From positions 544,118-608,117 of the forward strand of contig JAIXMO010000014.1 of the NCBI GenBank assembly GCA_025677825.1: a stretch of DNA of 64,000 nucleotides, read 5' to 3'. This document shows, piece by piece, positions 1 through 11,077 of this stretch. Origin of the DNA: Helicostylum pulchrum. Lineage: Eukaryota; Mucoromycota; Mucoromycetes; Mucorales; Mucoraceae. Within the stretch, counting starts at the first letter, position 1. The number at the start of each line of letters is the position of its first letter. Made by a program: the position numbers and the translations under genes. Below the pieces are notes generated by a model, which saw nothing but the letters and a program-made list of their open reading frames with translations, had not been told where the DNA came from and did not search any database.

Positions 1-44
1 AAAAATTGTTAGTAAAAATCACTATACATTGGTTTTTTTTTTAC

Positions 45-674
45 CTTGACAGTGTGATCTGAACTAGCAGTACAGACACGAGCACCGGATAATGAACCGT
101 GACCAATATATATATCAGATACAGGTAATGTATGGTCAGACCATGAATATAATGGAGCGGGACGAGCTGTGATATCTTCATAACCTTCTGCACTGACAGG
201 GTTTATTAAATGAGCGAGTAACCAAACGTTAACAGCAGCATCTTCACTTCCAGTTAATAAAACGGAATCATCATTACTGAAAGCGAGACTGGTAATGCGA
301 CGATAATGAGCTTCAAAGACACGCATCAAATGACCTGTAGGAATATGCCAAAGATAAACTTTACCACCAGCAGTAGCAGCAGCCAAGTATTGGCCTTGGT
401 TAGAAGAAGCAACGCTGACCATTTTCTCAGCTGTGTTCATTTTATGCAATACTTGATCTCTTTGCCATTGATATACATTGAGATTGGCGCGATCGGTTTG
501 TGCAGTAACGATGGAACCTATTTGGAAACTAGCTCCTGGTTTAGGAACCATAGCAAGTCCTCCCTTGGGTGACATACTTTGTTTAAAGGAAAAGAGACTA
601 GAGCCGGAACGAATGTCCCAAACATATATAGTGTTATCCGTATTGGAAGCAGATAAAGCTACTTCAGTTGCCAT
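45..674 (-). CDS. IPI3: WD40 repeat protein, IPI3/WDR18-like (5' exon only, runs off the window)
   Basis: The ATG at 674 (minus strand) opens a 210-residue exon that ends at a GT donor just below base 45, so the rest lies outside the window. WD40 blades are visible: an N-terminal TIYVWDIRSGS blade, a KVYLWHIPTG blade near residue 105, and a blade with TSLAFSNDDSVLLTGSEDAAV near residue 130. The insert after AAVNVWLLAHL, followed by PLYSWSDHTLPVSDIYIG, is typical of Ipi3/WDR18. That protein is part of the Rix1 complex, which acts in ITS2 processing and late pre-60S ribosome maturation in the nucleus. The family call rests on overall pattern. Another WD40 protein is possible, but the insert makes that less likely. 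Confidence 0.75.
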
Positions 675-1808
675 TTTTTATATGTTAAAAGAGAGGAATA
701 TTTTTTTTAAAAAAAAAGAAAAAAATGCATTAGAATCCACATGTCAGCCACATGTGAAAAGCAGTCCGACAAGTGGAGGTGAAAAGTGTACACCCTCTAC
801 CGATAAAAAAAGTACTTCAGACTATTCTTGTTTTTTAATATGTACTTTCAAAGATGCAATCATCGCAAAATATGTATAATATTTAAACAAAGATATAAAT
901 AAATCGCTCAATTGCATTTTACTACATGCTATCAGTGGATATCTCACTGACATGTTGATATAACAAATTCGTTAGACGCATAAATATTTACCTCGAACTA
1001 AAGGCGACGTTTTATTTCTGAATTTGCAAAGCGTGATAAGTACGATGAAACATTAGTTTAGATTGGAAGGATTTTTGTGTTCAAAAATCAACGGATACTG
1101 TTAAACATTTTGGCTTGTGGATGTTGATTATTTTATCAAGATCTATGACGTATTTGATTACTTCTCTAACTTGGTTTTATCGAATCTTCTGAAAACTAAT
1201 CCATATAAAATTCTCATTTGCATTTATTTATAGCTATGGGCTCTTTTTTTTTTTTCAAGGAGAAGGCAGAAAAACGTTGTATGATTTTATATTCAACAGT
1301 TTTTTAAAGCAGATGATGCAAAAAAAAAAAAAAAAAAATCGGAATTTCTAAATAAAACACCCCAATCGCAAGAGATCTCCTGCGTTAATATTTGACTTTG
1401 ACACATTATAGTCATCGGCGCAGGAGAACAAGACAATAAAAAATGAGCAGAGTATCTGTTGCTCTTCTCAAAGCGAGTAGTACAGACGTTGCAAAAAGGC
1501 TCGAGGTAGATAATAAAGGAACAATGTGCTCCGATACATATGTTGACAATAATGTAGGTTTCTGAAACACAAAGAGGGACAGAGGATTGCAATAATGAAG
1601 AGTATTTAAAGGAATTCAAATAATTTCAATTGACCGCATTTGAAAAAACGAAAGCAGCTAGTTTGTTCGTAAACACAGATCTCTTTCAAATATTGTAAGT
1701 AAAAGAAGAATTCTGTTTTTATTTATTCTATCTATTGATGTCTCTACTTTAGGTTTCTTTATCAAATCATACTGTTAAAGAAAAGACACAAGTTTCCCCG
1801 GTATAAAG
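675..1808. other. Intergenic, no supported gene
   Basis: This AT-rich stretch lies between the IPI3-like start codon and the relic at 1809. Open frames on both strands are short and low-complexity, with no motif or consistent intron structure. It presumably holds the IPI3 promoter. Nothing else could be supported. Confidence 0.6.
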
Positions 1809-2535
1809 ATGAATAGTCTGTATAGTGAGATCCTAAACAATCATGTTTGCAATAAAAAGGCGGAAAGAAAAACATTTGTTACTTTGGCGGATGTATTTAG
1901 GGTAAATAATCGTAAAGTTTAACATGGAACTATGATGTTATCTCATACATTCTCTCTGTCTATTTTTTCTATAGGATATTAATGATATTCCTGGCAGAGA
2001 TCAAGTTATTTAAGGCATACGAAGTTGAAAAAGAAGATCGAAAGGTCAACTGACGTTTTCATTAATTTGTGAGTGATACACATGCGATACCAAAAAAATC
2101 TATGGTATTAGACTCCATTAACTAACTCAATTCACCATTTTAGAACCGAATCAAGAACTAATTGATCATACAACGGAAGAACAAGAACTTGTAAACAGTT
2201 TCGTCGATCCCATACTCTCCATTATTGCATGATCCCGAAAAGGAAAAAGTTGTTTCTGTGGTAAATGATCTAATATAGACTTACAACATTATTAAAGGTA
2301 CTAATTCTACATTCAATCAATATGTTGGACAGAACAGTTTCTAGTTCGTTAAATCTTCGCCCGGACGCTAGTTGCGTCGTTATTCATGAAAGAAGATTCC
2401 AGTTTTACGGAAGTGAAAGCTGAATATAAGAAAAATGATTCGGTATGCACTCATCAAGACCTGGTAAAGTTAGCTTTGTTTAGTAAAAATGAGATTGATG
2501 ATAATAAAGCTAAATGCACTTTACTGGTGGTTTAA
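1809..2535 (+). pseudogene. Decayed multi-exon gene of unknown family
   Basis: An ATG at 1809 starts a 31-codon exon (MNSLYSEILNN...) with a GT donor (gtaaat), and an acceptor near 1974 continues DINDIPGRDQVI. The frame then breaks, and one frame over it continues KAYEVEKEDRK. Further pieces follow in shifting frames: EPNQELIDHTTEEQELVNSF and FVDPILSII (from about 2144), then LHDPEKEKVV after a shift, then RPDAS (about 2365). The last piece is TEVKAEYKKNDSVCTHQDLV and LALFSKNEID, ending at a stop near 2535. The layout, with an acidic N-terminal half, an RPDA motif, a central EVKAE and a C-terminal LFSKNEID, resembles a repeated gene family I associate with Mucorales genomes, but I cannot name a function. 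At least three frame breaks make it a relic. Confidence 0.5.
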
Positions 2536-3198
2536 CAGCCAATTTTCTAAATACATTATTTTCAGTTCATGTTTTTTTCAATAGATTTTTTTTTTAATTT
2601 TTGGAAAAGACGGAAATAAGTTTTTAGACAGTTTCCTTTCTTTTATATTAGACATCTTTCTAAGTAAAAATGGACTACGTTAACTATATTCCGGACGAAG
2701 TTACAATAGTTTCATGACAGAGGGGAACGTAAGTTGATAAGGTTGTTCTTTAAAAATATAACAGTCCACAGAAAGAAAAAAGTCACGAAAGATACAGTAA
2801 ACCAATCAAGCGTAATAGTTTCTCTCTCTTTATGCTCCTACTTAAATGAAAAAAGTGAAAAAAAAAAAAACTTTTTCGGGGAAAAAGCCATCGATCACAT
2901 ACTCAATTAGGCTAAGAAGATTTTTTTTTTATAAGGCTCTTTTTTTTTCCTTTTTTTCCCATTAACAAAGTTTTTTTTTTTCAACAAAAAAAAAACGAAT
3001 ATAGCAGACCGTTTTTTATTTAAACGTCTACTTTTGGATATAGCCCAACATCTCTTTAGAAACCGCCTTTAAAGCACCCTATATCACCCTTTTTGTACTC
3101 GGACTAGTAGGTTGTTCTGAAGTACAGAGACCTTTTCGACCTCCGTAATAAACCACACGCGCACACGCACACATACATACACTCTTTATTACCAAAAT
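2536..3198. other. Intergenic; promoter region of SPE2
   Basis: Poly-T and poly-A tracts separate the relic from the SPE2 start codon. A CA-rich stretch lies just before the ATG. No ATG occurs in the last 100 bases or so before the start, so no short upstream ORF of the type that regulates mammalian and plant AdoMet decarboxylase is evident next to it. A uORF farther upstream or behind a 5' UTR intron cannot be excluded. Confidence 0.5.
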
Positions 3199-4682
3199 AT
3201 GGTAAATACTACAACTGATACGACAACAACAACCTGCAGCAATGTAATTCCTGCCTCTGGTGAAAATTATTCTGCTCAAGAAGGAGCTTTTGAAGGACCC
3301 GAAAAACTTTTGGAAATTTGGTTTTCTCCATCAGCGGAAAGAATGAAAGATCATCAAAACCTTTCTTCTTCAGAAGAGTCGTCTGAAGATAGTAACGAAG
3401 ACACGCCAGTTCGTAGAAGAAGAAGAAGTCATGCTCCTGTCACTGAAAAGACTGGTCTTCGTGTTATTCCTAAGCCTGCATTGGATAAAATGTTGGCCCT
3501 AGTAAAATGTACAGTTTTAAACGTTATTTCTAATGAGAATGTTGATGCGTATTTATTAAGGTAAGAGAGAAAAAAAAAAATTATTTTTTTTTATAACCGG
3601 GGAAAAGAGAGTAAAAATTTTTTAATTGACATGATTCCAGTGAATCATCCATGTTTGTGTACCCACACAAGATTATTTTAAAAACGTGTGGTACCACGAC
3701 GTTACTTTTAGCAGTATCTCGTCTTTTGGAAATTGCCAAGAGTTATTGCGGATTTGAAAAGGTGTGGAGAGTATTTTACTCTAGAAAGTCATTTTTATTT
3801 CCTGAACGTCAAATTGGTCCACATAGATCTTGGGAAGAAGAAGTAACATTTTTAGATGGATACTTTGGTAAGGGTATATTTTACAAATTTACCTACTATA
3901 CGTAAGAGTGGATAATAATGACGTATTATTTATTATTAGATGATGGTTTTTCTTATAAGATTGGTAAAGAACTTCAAGATCAATGGCATCTTTACTTGAC
4001 TAAACCTTCTGATGATGTATTACACCGTACTACATCTAAAGTTGTTCCTCATCATTTACGTGGTGTGATGCAAGAACATGAAATAAAAAGCGGAGCTTCT
4101 ACACCTGTTACTTCTGATTCTGAAGATCCTTCTCCATTTGGTAACTCTGGTTATTCTCATCCCGATCAAACAGTAGAAATACATATGACAGGTCTCAACC
4201 AGGAAAAAATGAAGAAGTTCTATCATAACTCCAAGCTCACTGCTAGTGGAACGATTGGCGGTGAATGGGTTGATAAAGAAACTGGTATCGATCAACTTTA
4301 TCCTTTAGCCAATATTGACTCATACTTATTTGAACCATGCGGTTATTCAAGTAATGGATTATGGGAAGATCGCTATTTCACTTTCCATGTTACACCAGAA
4401 GATGAATGCTCTTACGCTTCTTTTGAGAGTAATATACCCGTAGAAAAATCTCATAATAATATGGGAGAACAAAGCCCAATTGAAGCATTAATTACTCGTG
4501 TTTTGGATATTTTTGATCCAACTTCATTTACCGTAACTTACTTTACCTCTCATCATAAAGAGCATCACAGTCATGGTCAAATGGTTCGCTCTATGAGTGC
4601 TTTAAATGGTTATAAGCGTACAAACAGAATATTATATGAATTTGATGGTTATGATTTAGTTTATGGTCATTACGCTAAATAA
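3199..4682 (+). CDS. SPE2: S-adenosylmethionine decarboxylase proenzyme
   Basis: Exons 3199-3560, 3641-3867 and 3940-4682 give 443 residues. The enzyme decarboxylates AdoMet to supply aminopropyl groups for spermidine and spermine. Splicing exon 1 to exon 2 restores [14 protein letters not shown], in which the SESS serine is where the proenzyme cleaves itself and forms the pyruvoyl cofactor. Other family landmarks are [10 protein letters not shown] near the N-terminus, the catalytic cysteine in [15 protein letters not shown] and the histidine in FHVTPEDE. The beta subunit carries a long Ser/Glu/Arg-rich insert (about residues 50-85: [20 protein letters not shown]) that the core family does not need; it may be a flexible or phosphorylated loop. 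All key residues are intact, so the gene should be active. It lies upstream of the GT49 gene on the same strand and is independent of it. Confidence 0.93.
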
Positions 4683-4884
4683 AAAAAAAACTAGTTTATA
4701 TTCCAAGTGGTACAACTAATCCTTCTAATAATCTTGTTTAAATTGGTTTGTACCACCTAATAACTATTACGCTCCTCTTTTTTTTTTTCTCCTTTTTTTT
4801 TTTCTATTTAAACCTCTTTAAAAGTTTGATTATCTTTTTTTTTTCTTTTCTTTTTTCTTTGTACATATATACAAACAAAGAACT

Positions 4885-6640
4885 ATGCGCTTAGAATCAA
4901 AATTTAAAGTATCAAGGCTAGCGAAATATGCTATTATTGTGTATATAATGATTTCGTTGTTCTATACAACCAATCATTACTTTTCTATTCATCATGTACA
5001 AACATCACCTAGACAACAAGATACTACGCAACGTGCAAATGCACTTCCTCGTAACCAAGAGCCATTACCTAATGTAAATAAAATGAAACAAGATTATAAC
5101 CAAGCTGAAAAGGAAAAAACAAACAAAGTGACATGGCCCGGCTCAAAAGGTAACTATAGCGACGATCCTTTTTTATCTATAAACAAGACCTTATAATTAT
5201 TACTTATAGGCAGTGCTGATATACATGAACTTTCAACAGATTTAATAAAATCTAAACTCTTTTCAAGCAGTATGGGATTAGATAATGTTACACCTTATTA
5301 CTTTAAAGCTTCTCATAAGATGAAGGATCAAGATATCACTTTAGCTACTTTGGTTACTCGTAATAGATTTCGTGTTCTGAGTAGATTAGCTTCAAATTAC
5401 AAAGGTAAAAAACACATTTTTTTGGGAAGGAGAAAAAGCGGGACGTTAATATTAATATTATTACCTTTTTTGTGGTTAGGACCCATATCTGCTGCTATTC
5501 ACGTCTTGGATGATGACGAAAAGACCGCAACAATAAAAGAATTGGCCAAAATCTACAACTCTAACCCAAATATGCAGAAATATGTAGATGTTCATTTGAT
5601 TATTGATAAATTTGATAGGCAGTTTAACATGTGGAGAAACACCGCTAAATTATTCACCAGAACAGATTACTTGATGATGTTGGATGTTGATTTCCATCTT
5701 TGTACCGATTTTAGATCCACTATTTTCGGTAACTCAAAGATAACAAAAATGCTTAAAGCAGGTAAAACTGCTATCGTTGTACCTGCTTTCGAATACTTGG
5801 AACAAAAAGACGGTAAAGATTGGCGTACATTTCCTACAAAGAAATCTGGTGTCATTGATCAAGTAAATGGCTTGAAGTTAGATTCATTCCATAGCAGTTG
5901 GGTCAGTGGTCACGGTGCAACAAATTATACAAAGTGGTATTCAGCAGATGAAATCTATCCTGTAACCGATTACGAATTCTCTTATGAACCTTATATTATC
6001 TATAAGAAGGAAGATACGCCTTGGTGTGATGAACGTTTTATTGGTTACGGTGCAAACAAGGCTGCTTGTTTATATGAAATCTTTATCTCTGGTGTTGATT
6101 ATTGGGTTTTACCAAACGATTTTGTCATTCATCAATCTCATAAATATGCTACTCATGATCGTACAAGAGAGGTAAAAAAAAACGAATAAGGAGTATAACA
6201 TATAATAAGGAGATGATATCTAACCCTTATATATTTATTTATAGCGTACTCATAATAGAGTTTTATATGAAAACTTTAGAACTGAAGTTTGTCTGCGTTA
6301 CTCCAGAAAGTACGTAACAGAAGGAACGTGGTACACATCTGCTGCAAGCAACATGAAAAAAGTGTGCACAGATATTCCAAAATGGAAATACTTATCGGGT
6401 ATTTCTAAAGAACAAAGAGAAGCCGATAAATTAGCTGAAGAGGCCGCTGCATTATTAGCTGCAGAACAAGAATCATCATTAATAGACAATCAACAGCAAG
6501 AAAAAGAAAACGAAACAACTGCATTACCATTATCATCATCACCACTACCATTATCATCATCATTAACAGAACAACAAAAACTAGAATTAGAAAGCCCGGA
6601 AGAACCAGAAGATCAAGAAGATTCAGAATTTGAAGAGTAA
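4885..6640 (+). CDS. Type II membrane glycosyltransferase, GT49 (LARGE/B4GAT1-like) family
   Basis: Exons 4885-5149, 5210-5404, 5480-6171 and 6245-6640 give 515 residues. A short basic N-terminus is followed by one membrane anchor (about residues 14-34, YAIIVYIMISLFYT), then a stem and a lumenal catalytic domain, the layout of a Golgi enzyme. GT49 features are DITLATLVTRNRF, GPISAAIHVLDDD, the metal-binding DVD at residues 222-224 (LMMLDVDF), AIVVPAFEYLE and a late WVLPNDFVIHQSH. The 75-base intron 5405-5479 keeps the frame open, so it can be mistaken for coding sequence. The C-terminus is a Glu/Gln-rich low-complexity tail. GT49 enzymes add glucuronic acid or GlcNAc in animals. In Mucorales-type fungi a role in glucuronic-acid-containing wall polymers or O-glycans is plausible but inferred. 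Confidence 0.85.
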
Positions 6641-6747
6641 TATATTTAACAATAAAAACTGTATTCCTTTTTATTTTTATTTATTTTAATAGTAGTAATA
6701 GTAGTAGTAGTATTTAGTAGTAGTGGTAGTAGTATTAGCATATAAGG

Positions 6748-9200
6748 TTATTCGGGTTTAGTCATTAATAAACCTCTCTTGGTTGAACTTCTTTCTCTAC
6801 GTTTCTCCTTTTGTTGTTGCGTCTGTTCCTTCTTCTTTTTACTACCATGAGTAATCTGAATTTTATCAGATAACGCAACTACCATTGGTGTACTTTGAGA
6901 CGTATTCACTGATAAATCAAATGTTGTTTCAGTACGTTTACGAGGTTTCTCCTCGTTTTCATCAATAGTAGACATCATAGGTCGAAGCAATACATTTAAT
7001 TGAGACGCAGATCTAACTTCCAATCTAGGTCTGTTATTTTGATGGCGGCTACTGGCTGTAGGATTTGTTATCAGCTTTTGTTGGCTCTGTAACTCGTTTA
7101 ATCGAAGTAAACGAAGACGGTACAGAATTTGATCAATAGATAATTCAATTTGCAAATGATTTTTAATAATTGACATTTCTACAGGAAGAAATAAGTAAAA
7201 GATAAATGTACAAAAAAGAAAAATAAGTTACTTGGCCAGGTTGCTTGTTCACCACGCTTAAGACAATTCATAGCGTATTCACTCGTAGGATTTGACAACA
7301 CTTTCAAGAAATCAGAATACCCAACATCAGGTACAATAGTTATATCACCAGAATACTTTTGAGACATGATGGATTGAATTTTATAAAAGAACGAAGGCAA
7401 AATACCAAGCTCCGTCAATTGCGTACACCGGTGTTGAGCCTCAGTTTTAGCCATATGCATGCAGAAATTAGCGACCCTTCTAATATTTGAAGGTGCATTT
7501 GCCTTTTGTAGAAATGGAATGACGTGTGGATTGACCTGACAAACAATAAAATGGTTTACATTAAACAATTCAGATAACTTGTTCATAGGTAAATCGCTAC
7601 ATAAAAATATGTGTAAGTAATTCAGTATTAAAATTATATCTTTGCTTATTTACTTTTCGACAGAGCCATCAATATAAAGTTGATCTAAATAAGGAATTGT
7701 TTTAAATAAAAATGGGCACTTTTAATATATGTAAACATCCTTACCGCTAGGATTCCAAGGGGCTACATTGCCGTTTTTATCTTTAGAAAAAAGAGGAGTA
7801 GAACCATAAAACACAGGAACCGAACAAGAGGCAGCTCTATTCAAATTATAAACGATTAGTTTGGGGGTTTTTTTTTAGATTCGCTAACGATATATATACA
7901 CGCTTACACAGCAGACCAAATCAACTATTTTAGAGCGAGTAAGTAAAAAAAATATATACAAAAAATGTGCATAAACGAACTAACCACATCCGGTGCTGTC
8001 AGATAATTCAATAGTCTAGGCATATCATACAACGTAGATGAGCTCACAGTGATATTTAATATAAATCTTGTTCTATTAAACGCTTCTTGAAAAGTCATGT
8101 CTCCAATATTTGCGCGCATTGCTTCTTTAAGTATATCCACATCGAACAACTGCCCACTCATCATGAGCCGATGAAGACGCGTAAAAGGAGAATCTCGTTC
8201 ACCAGTACGTTCAAAGACATCCAACCGAACAAGCGAAGGGTCAAACATGGACGGCAACTCATCAATGGTTCGCGTGCACACCAATGATGCCATAATGCTG
8301 CCACTGGACGCTCCTGAAATGATACGTGGCAACAACTGATTTTCGTATAAACATTTGATGACGCCAATATGGTTCAGGCCCAATGTTCCGCCACCACTTA
8401 ACAATAATGCAGTTCTGCCAAAACTCTGCCGGATGTTCATAAAAAAATCATGCTTGGCTTTTAAATCCAAGTCTGGGTCATTTTCGGGATCTGAAGGTTC
8501 ATCACATATCCAGTTCAATTGCTTTACTACTTCTTCAATATAATCTGACGTTAATTTTTTCGTGCCCACACGTGAATATGAGTAAAGCTTTTGTAAGAAA
8601 AAGGGGGGGGGGGGAAGGTAAAAACTGACATTAGTTTTTTCTGCTGCTGTAAATTTTATACGTTTTTGTATATTACCTTGGGATTACCCATATCTCCAAT
8701 GTTTCTAGCAAGGCTAGTTCTGAGGGCAAAAATCATTTCAGATTGTCCTTTATTTGATCGTCTGATCTCTCTTAATTGATCTAATCTAGTCTTGATTAAC
8801 TCCCAATCGTAATCAGGAGATTCTATTTCGTTTTTCCACTCGTCAAGTCCTATATTTTTTTTTTGATTGTTACTCAAAGAAATGATATATGTGGGAGAGG
8901 GAAGGCCCTTTTTCTTTATATACCATCAACATCATCTAAAACAGCAGCAGCTTCGGCCCATTCTTCATAATTGGTTGATAATTTAAGTAAATTCTCATAA
9001 TATACTTTAGGGTTACTTGATATTAATCGGTCATATATGTTCTTAATATTCAAGTTGCGTCAGTAACAATACACATGTAAATATATTTTGCATAATTGTC
9101 TTACAGTGGGCCAAAGGGAGGTCAAGTCAAACGACTCGTTTAAGCAATTCGTAGGGTTTGAATTAACAGCATTATTCTTTGAATGTTCTTTTGTCGTCAT
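6748..9200 (-). CDS. Patatin-type triacylglycerol lipase (SDP1/TGL3-4-5 family)
   Basis: Nine exons (9105-9200, 8924-9041, 8677-8849, 7985-8587, 7908-7924, 7745-7836, 7654-7684, 7232-7596, 6748-7178) give 641 residues. Family signs are the N-terminal helical region, LYSYSRVGTKKL, the oxyanion loop LLLSGGGTLGLNHIGV, the nucleophile motif GASSGS (Ser223) and the catalytic aspartate in YIDGS (Asp372). These enzymes hydrolyse stored triacylglycerol at the lipid-droplet surface and some also have lysophospholipid acyltransferase activity. Exon 5 is only 17 bases and encodes part of the conserved IWSAV segment. Exon 7 is 31 bases and carries the catalytic Asp, so skipping either would destroy the enzyme. 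The C-terminal exon is basic and poorly conserved. The gene ends 107 bases from the convergent GT49 gene. Confidence 0.9.
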
Positions 9201-11077
9201 TAGTTTTCTACTAAAGAAGTAAAAAAAAAAAAAAAAAAAAAAAAGAAAAAAAGAAAAGAGAGGATCAAGACACATAATTGGTGTATTATACCTGTTTGAT
9301 TTTCACGTGTCAACTAATCTCACTGGGCGCCTGTGACAGAGATGACACTTTTGCAAATGGGATGATATACAAATAAACTAGAGCATTTTCATTGATATAT
9401 ATTTTAATCAAGTACCTTTTTTGGTATTAACACACTTTCTGAAATAATGCTATCAGTGTATTCATGGTTTCCCTTTTGCACCGTTAAAAAATCTTTTTTT
9501 TTTTACATAGATTATGCGTAAAAAAACTATATTTTTATTTTTCAAATGCGTCACACTACATATAAAAAGATACCAAAAGGTTAAATAGAACGTTGAAAAA
9601 AATATCTACAGCATTACTATCTAATTTTTTAAAGTATTATCATATACTTTTTAAAGATATATTTAAATCCAAATTGTATATAAAACTAGGCCAAGTGAGG
9701 AGTTTTCTTTTGTAGAGAAAAAGCTCACATGGTAACTTTGCTAAATAAACTATTCAAGGGACTTTCCGCATTCGTCAACAGCAATCATTTTTTTTTTTTG
9801 GACATGCATCCGTTCTTTTTTAGATGCGAAAGTAAATAGGTATACGGGTTGTGAGAATAGTTTTTTTAAGGCACTACCCAGACCTTCATTTCTCGACTAC
9901 GTTATAAACAAAAAGTAGTTGAAATACGAACTAGTCGTGAATCAATAAATAATCTTTTATTCGTTTTAATCCGGGCGAAGCTAGTTGTAGCAATTATCTG
10001 GCAGTAGGTGGACGCTGACAAAAAAAAAAAAAAAAAAAAAAAAACTGCTTACTGACAGAATTTTTTCGTGGGTGCTGAATAATTTGTGCTAAAGGGATGA
10101 TGTACAGCATTAGGTAAAAAAAAAACAAAAAGCCCTGCGCTCCCTAATATGTTTCGTACATAATGATACCACAACACAATAATGTACCAGCGATAAAGGG
10201 CTCTTTTTTTTTGATCAAATTATACTGAATAAAGATTAAAAGTCAAGACTTGATTGAGTAAAGATTATGCTGGTCCAACCAATTATTATAATTACGTCGA
10301 AAAAAAAAACCAATAAAAGCCCATCAGATCAAATACCTTGCATGGATTTTTTTTGCTTTGTTTTTGTTTTGTTTTTTTATACGTGCAATGGTTATCTTTT
10401 GTATTTTTTTTTCAGATATAATATCTCGTCAAAATACATTACACTATTCAAAGTTTTTCCTTATACAAGCTACTTACTAACTAGTCAGCCTAACTCCAAG
10501 TGTGATTGTTCCAAGTGTTTGGAATATATCGTTCCGAACAGGTACCTGACCACTTTTTTTTTCAGGATTAATAAACTTTATAGTCCAATCCCTCTTTTTG
10601 TGTGTATGTTTTATCTACTGTGCATATACAACACTTTTTTTTTTATAAATAACGTAAGACATCAAACACAAAAAGAGTACATCATCGAAACTCTTTTTTC
10701 GATCTCGGACCAAGTAGCTTAATTTAGAAATAAACAAAGAACATTTCAAGGTAGAATATCCTCTTATACATACTTCATTACTATTAGAACAAGGTCGAGT
10801 ACTTTTTTTTTTTTTTTTTTTTTTCCTGATGTGCAGAATTCAAGGTTGCACAGTGAAATATTAACCTTTAATATTGTCATCACCTACACAGCAAACTTTG
10901 AAAGAAAAAAGTTTGTTATTATTACTGTTATTCAAAGAAGAAATTTTTTTGTCGTACAAAAGACCCAATATAGATATAATGTTTTTATTATTCCTTTTTA
11001 TTACTTTTTTTATTTATTTTTTTTTTGCTTCTTCTTCTCTTCTGTTTTTTTTTTACTCTTGCAAAAAAAAAGAAGAA
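9201..11077. other. 1.9 kb intergenic region, poly-A/T rich
   Basis: Only short low-complexity frames occur here. The longest (10267-10722) is built on poly-T tracts and has no recognisable domain or plausible splice structure. A run of about 24 A follows TGGACGCTGAC near 10019, and a run of about 22 T lies near 10803. The 11-base string TCCGGGCGAAG near 9970 occurs as its reverse complement near 2355. The region must contain the divergent promoters of the lipase and the coiled-coil protein. Confidence 0.55.

Noticed and set aside
2355..2366. 11-base CTTCGCCCGGA shared in inverted form with about 9970
   Set aside because: Too short to claim a repeat family; could be chance or an old element scrap.
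4056..4295. Antisense frame inside SPE2
   Set aside because: It is the shadow of a well-supported exon and has no independent signals.
10267..10722. 151-residue open frame
   Set aside because: It is built on poly-T/poly-A tracts (FFF, KKK, YLL), has no domain and no supporting splice structure.
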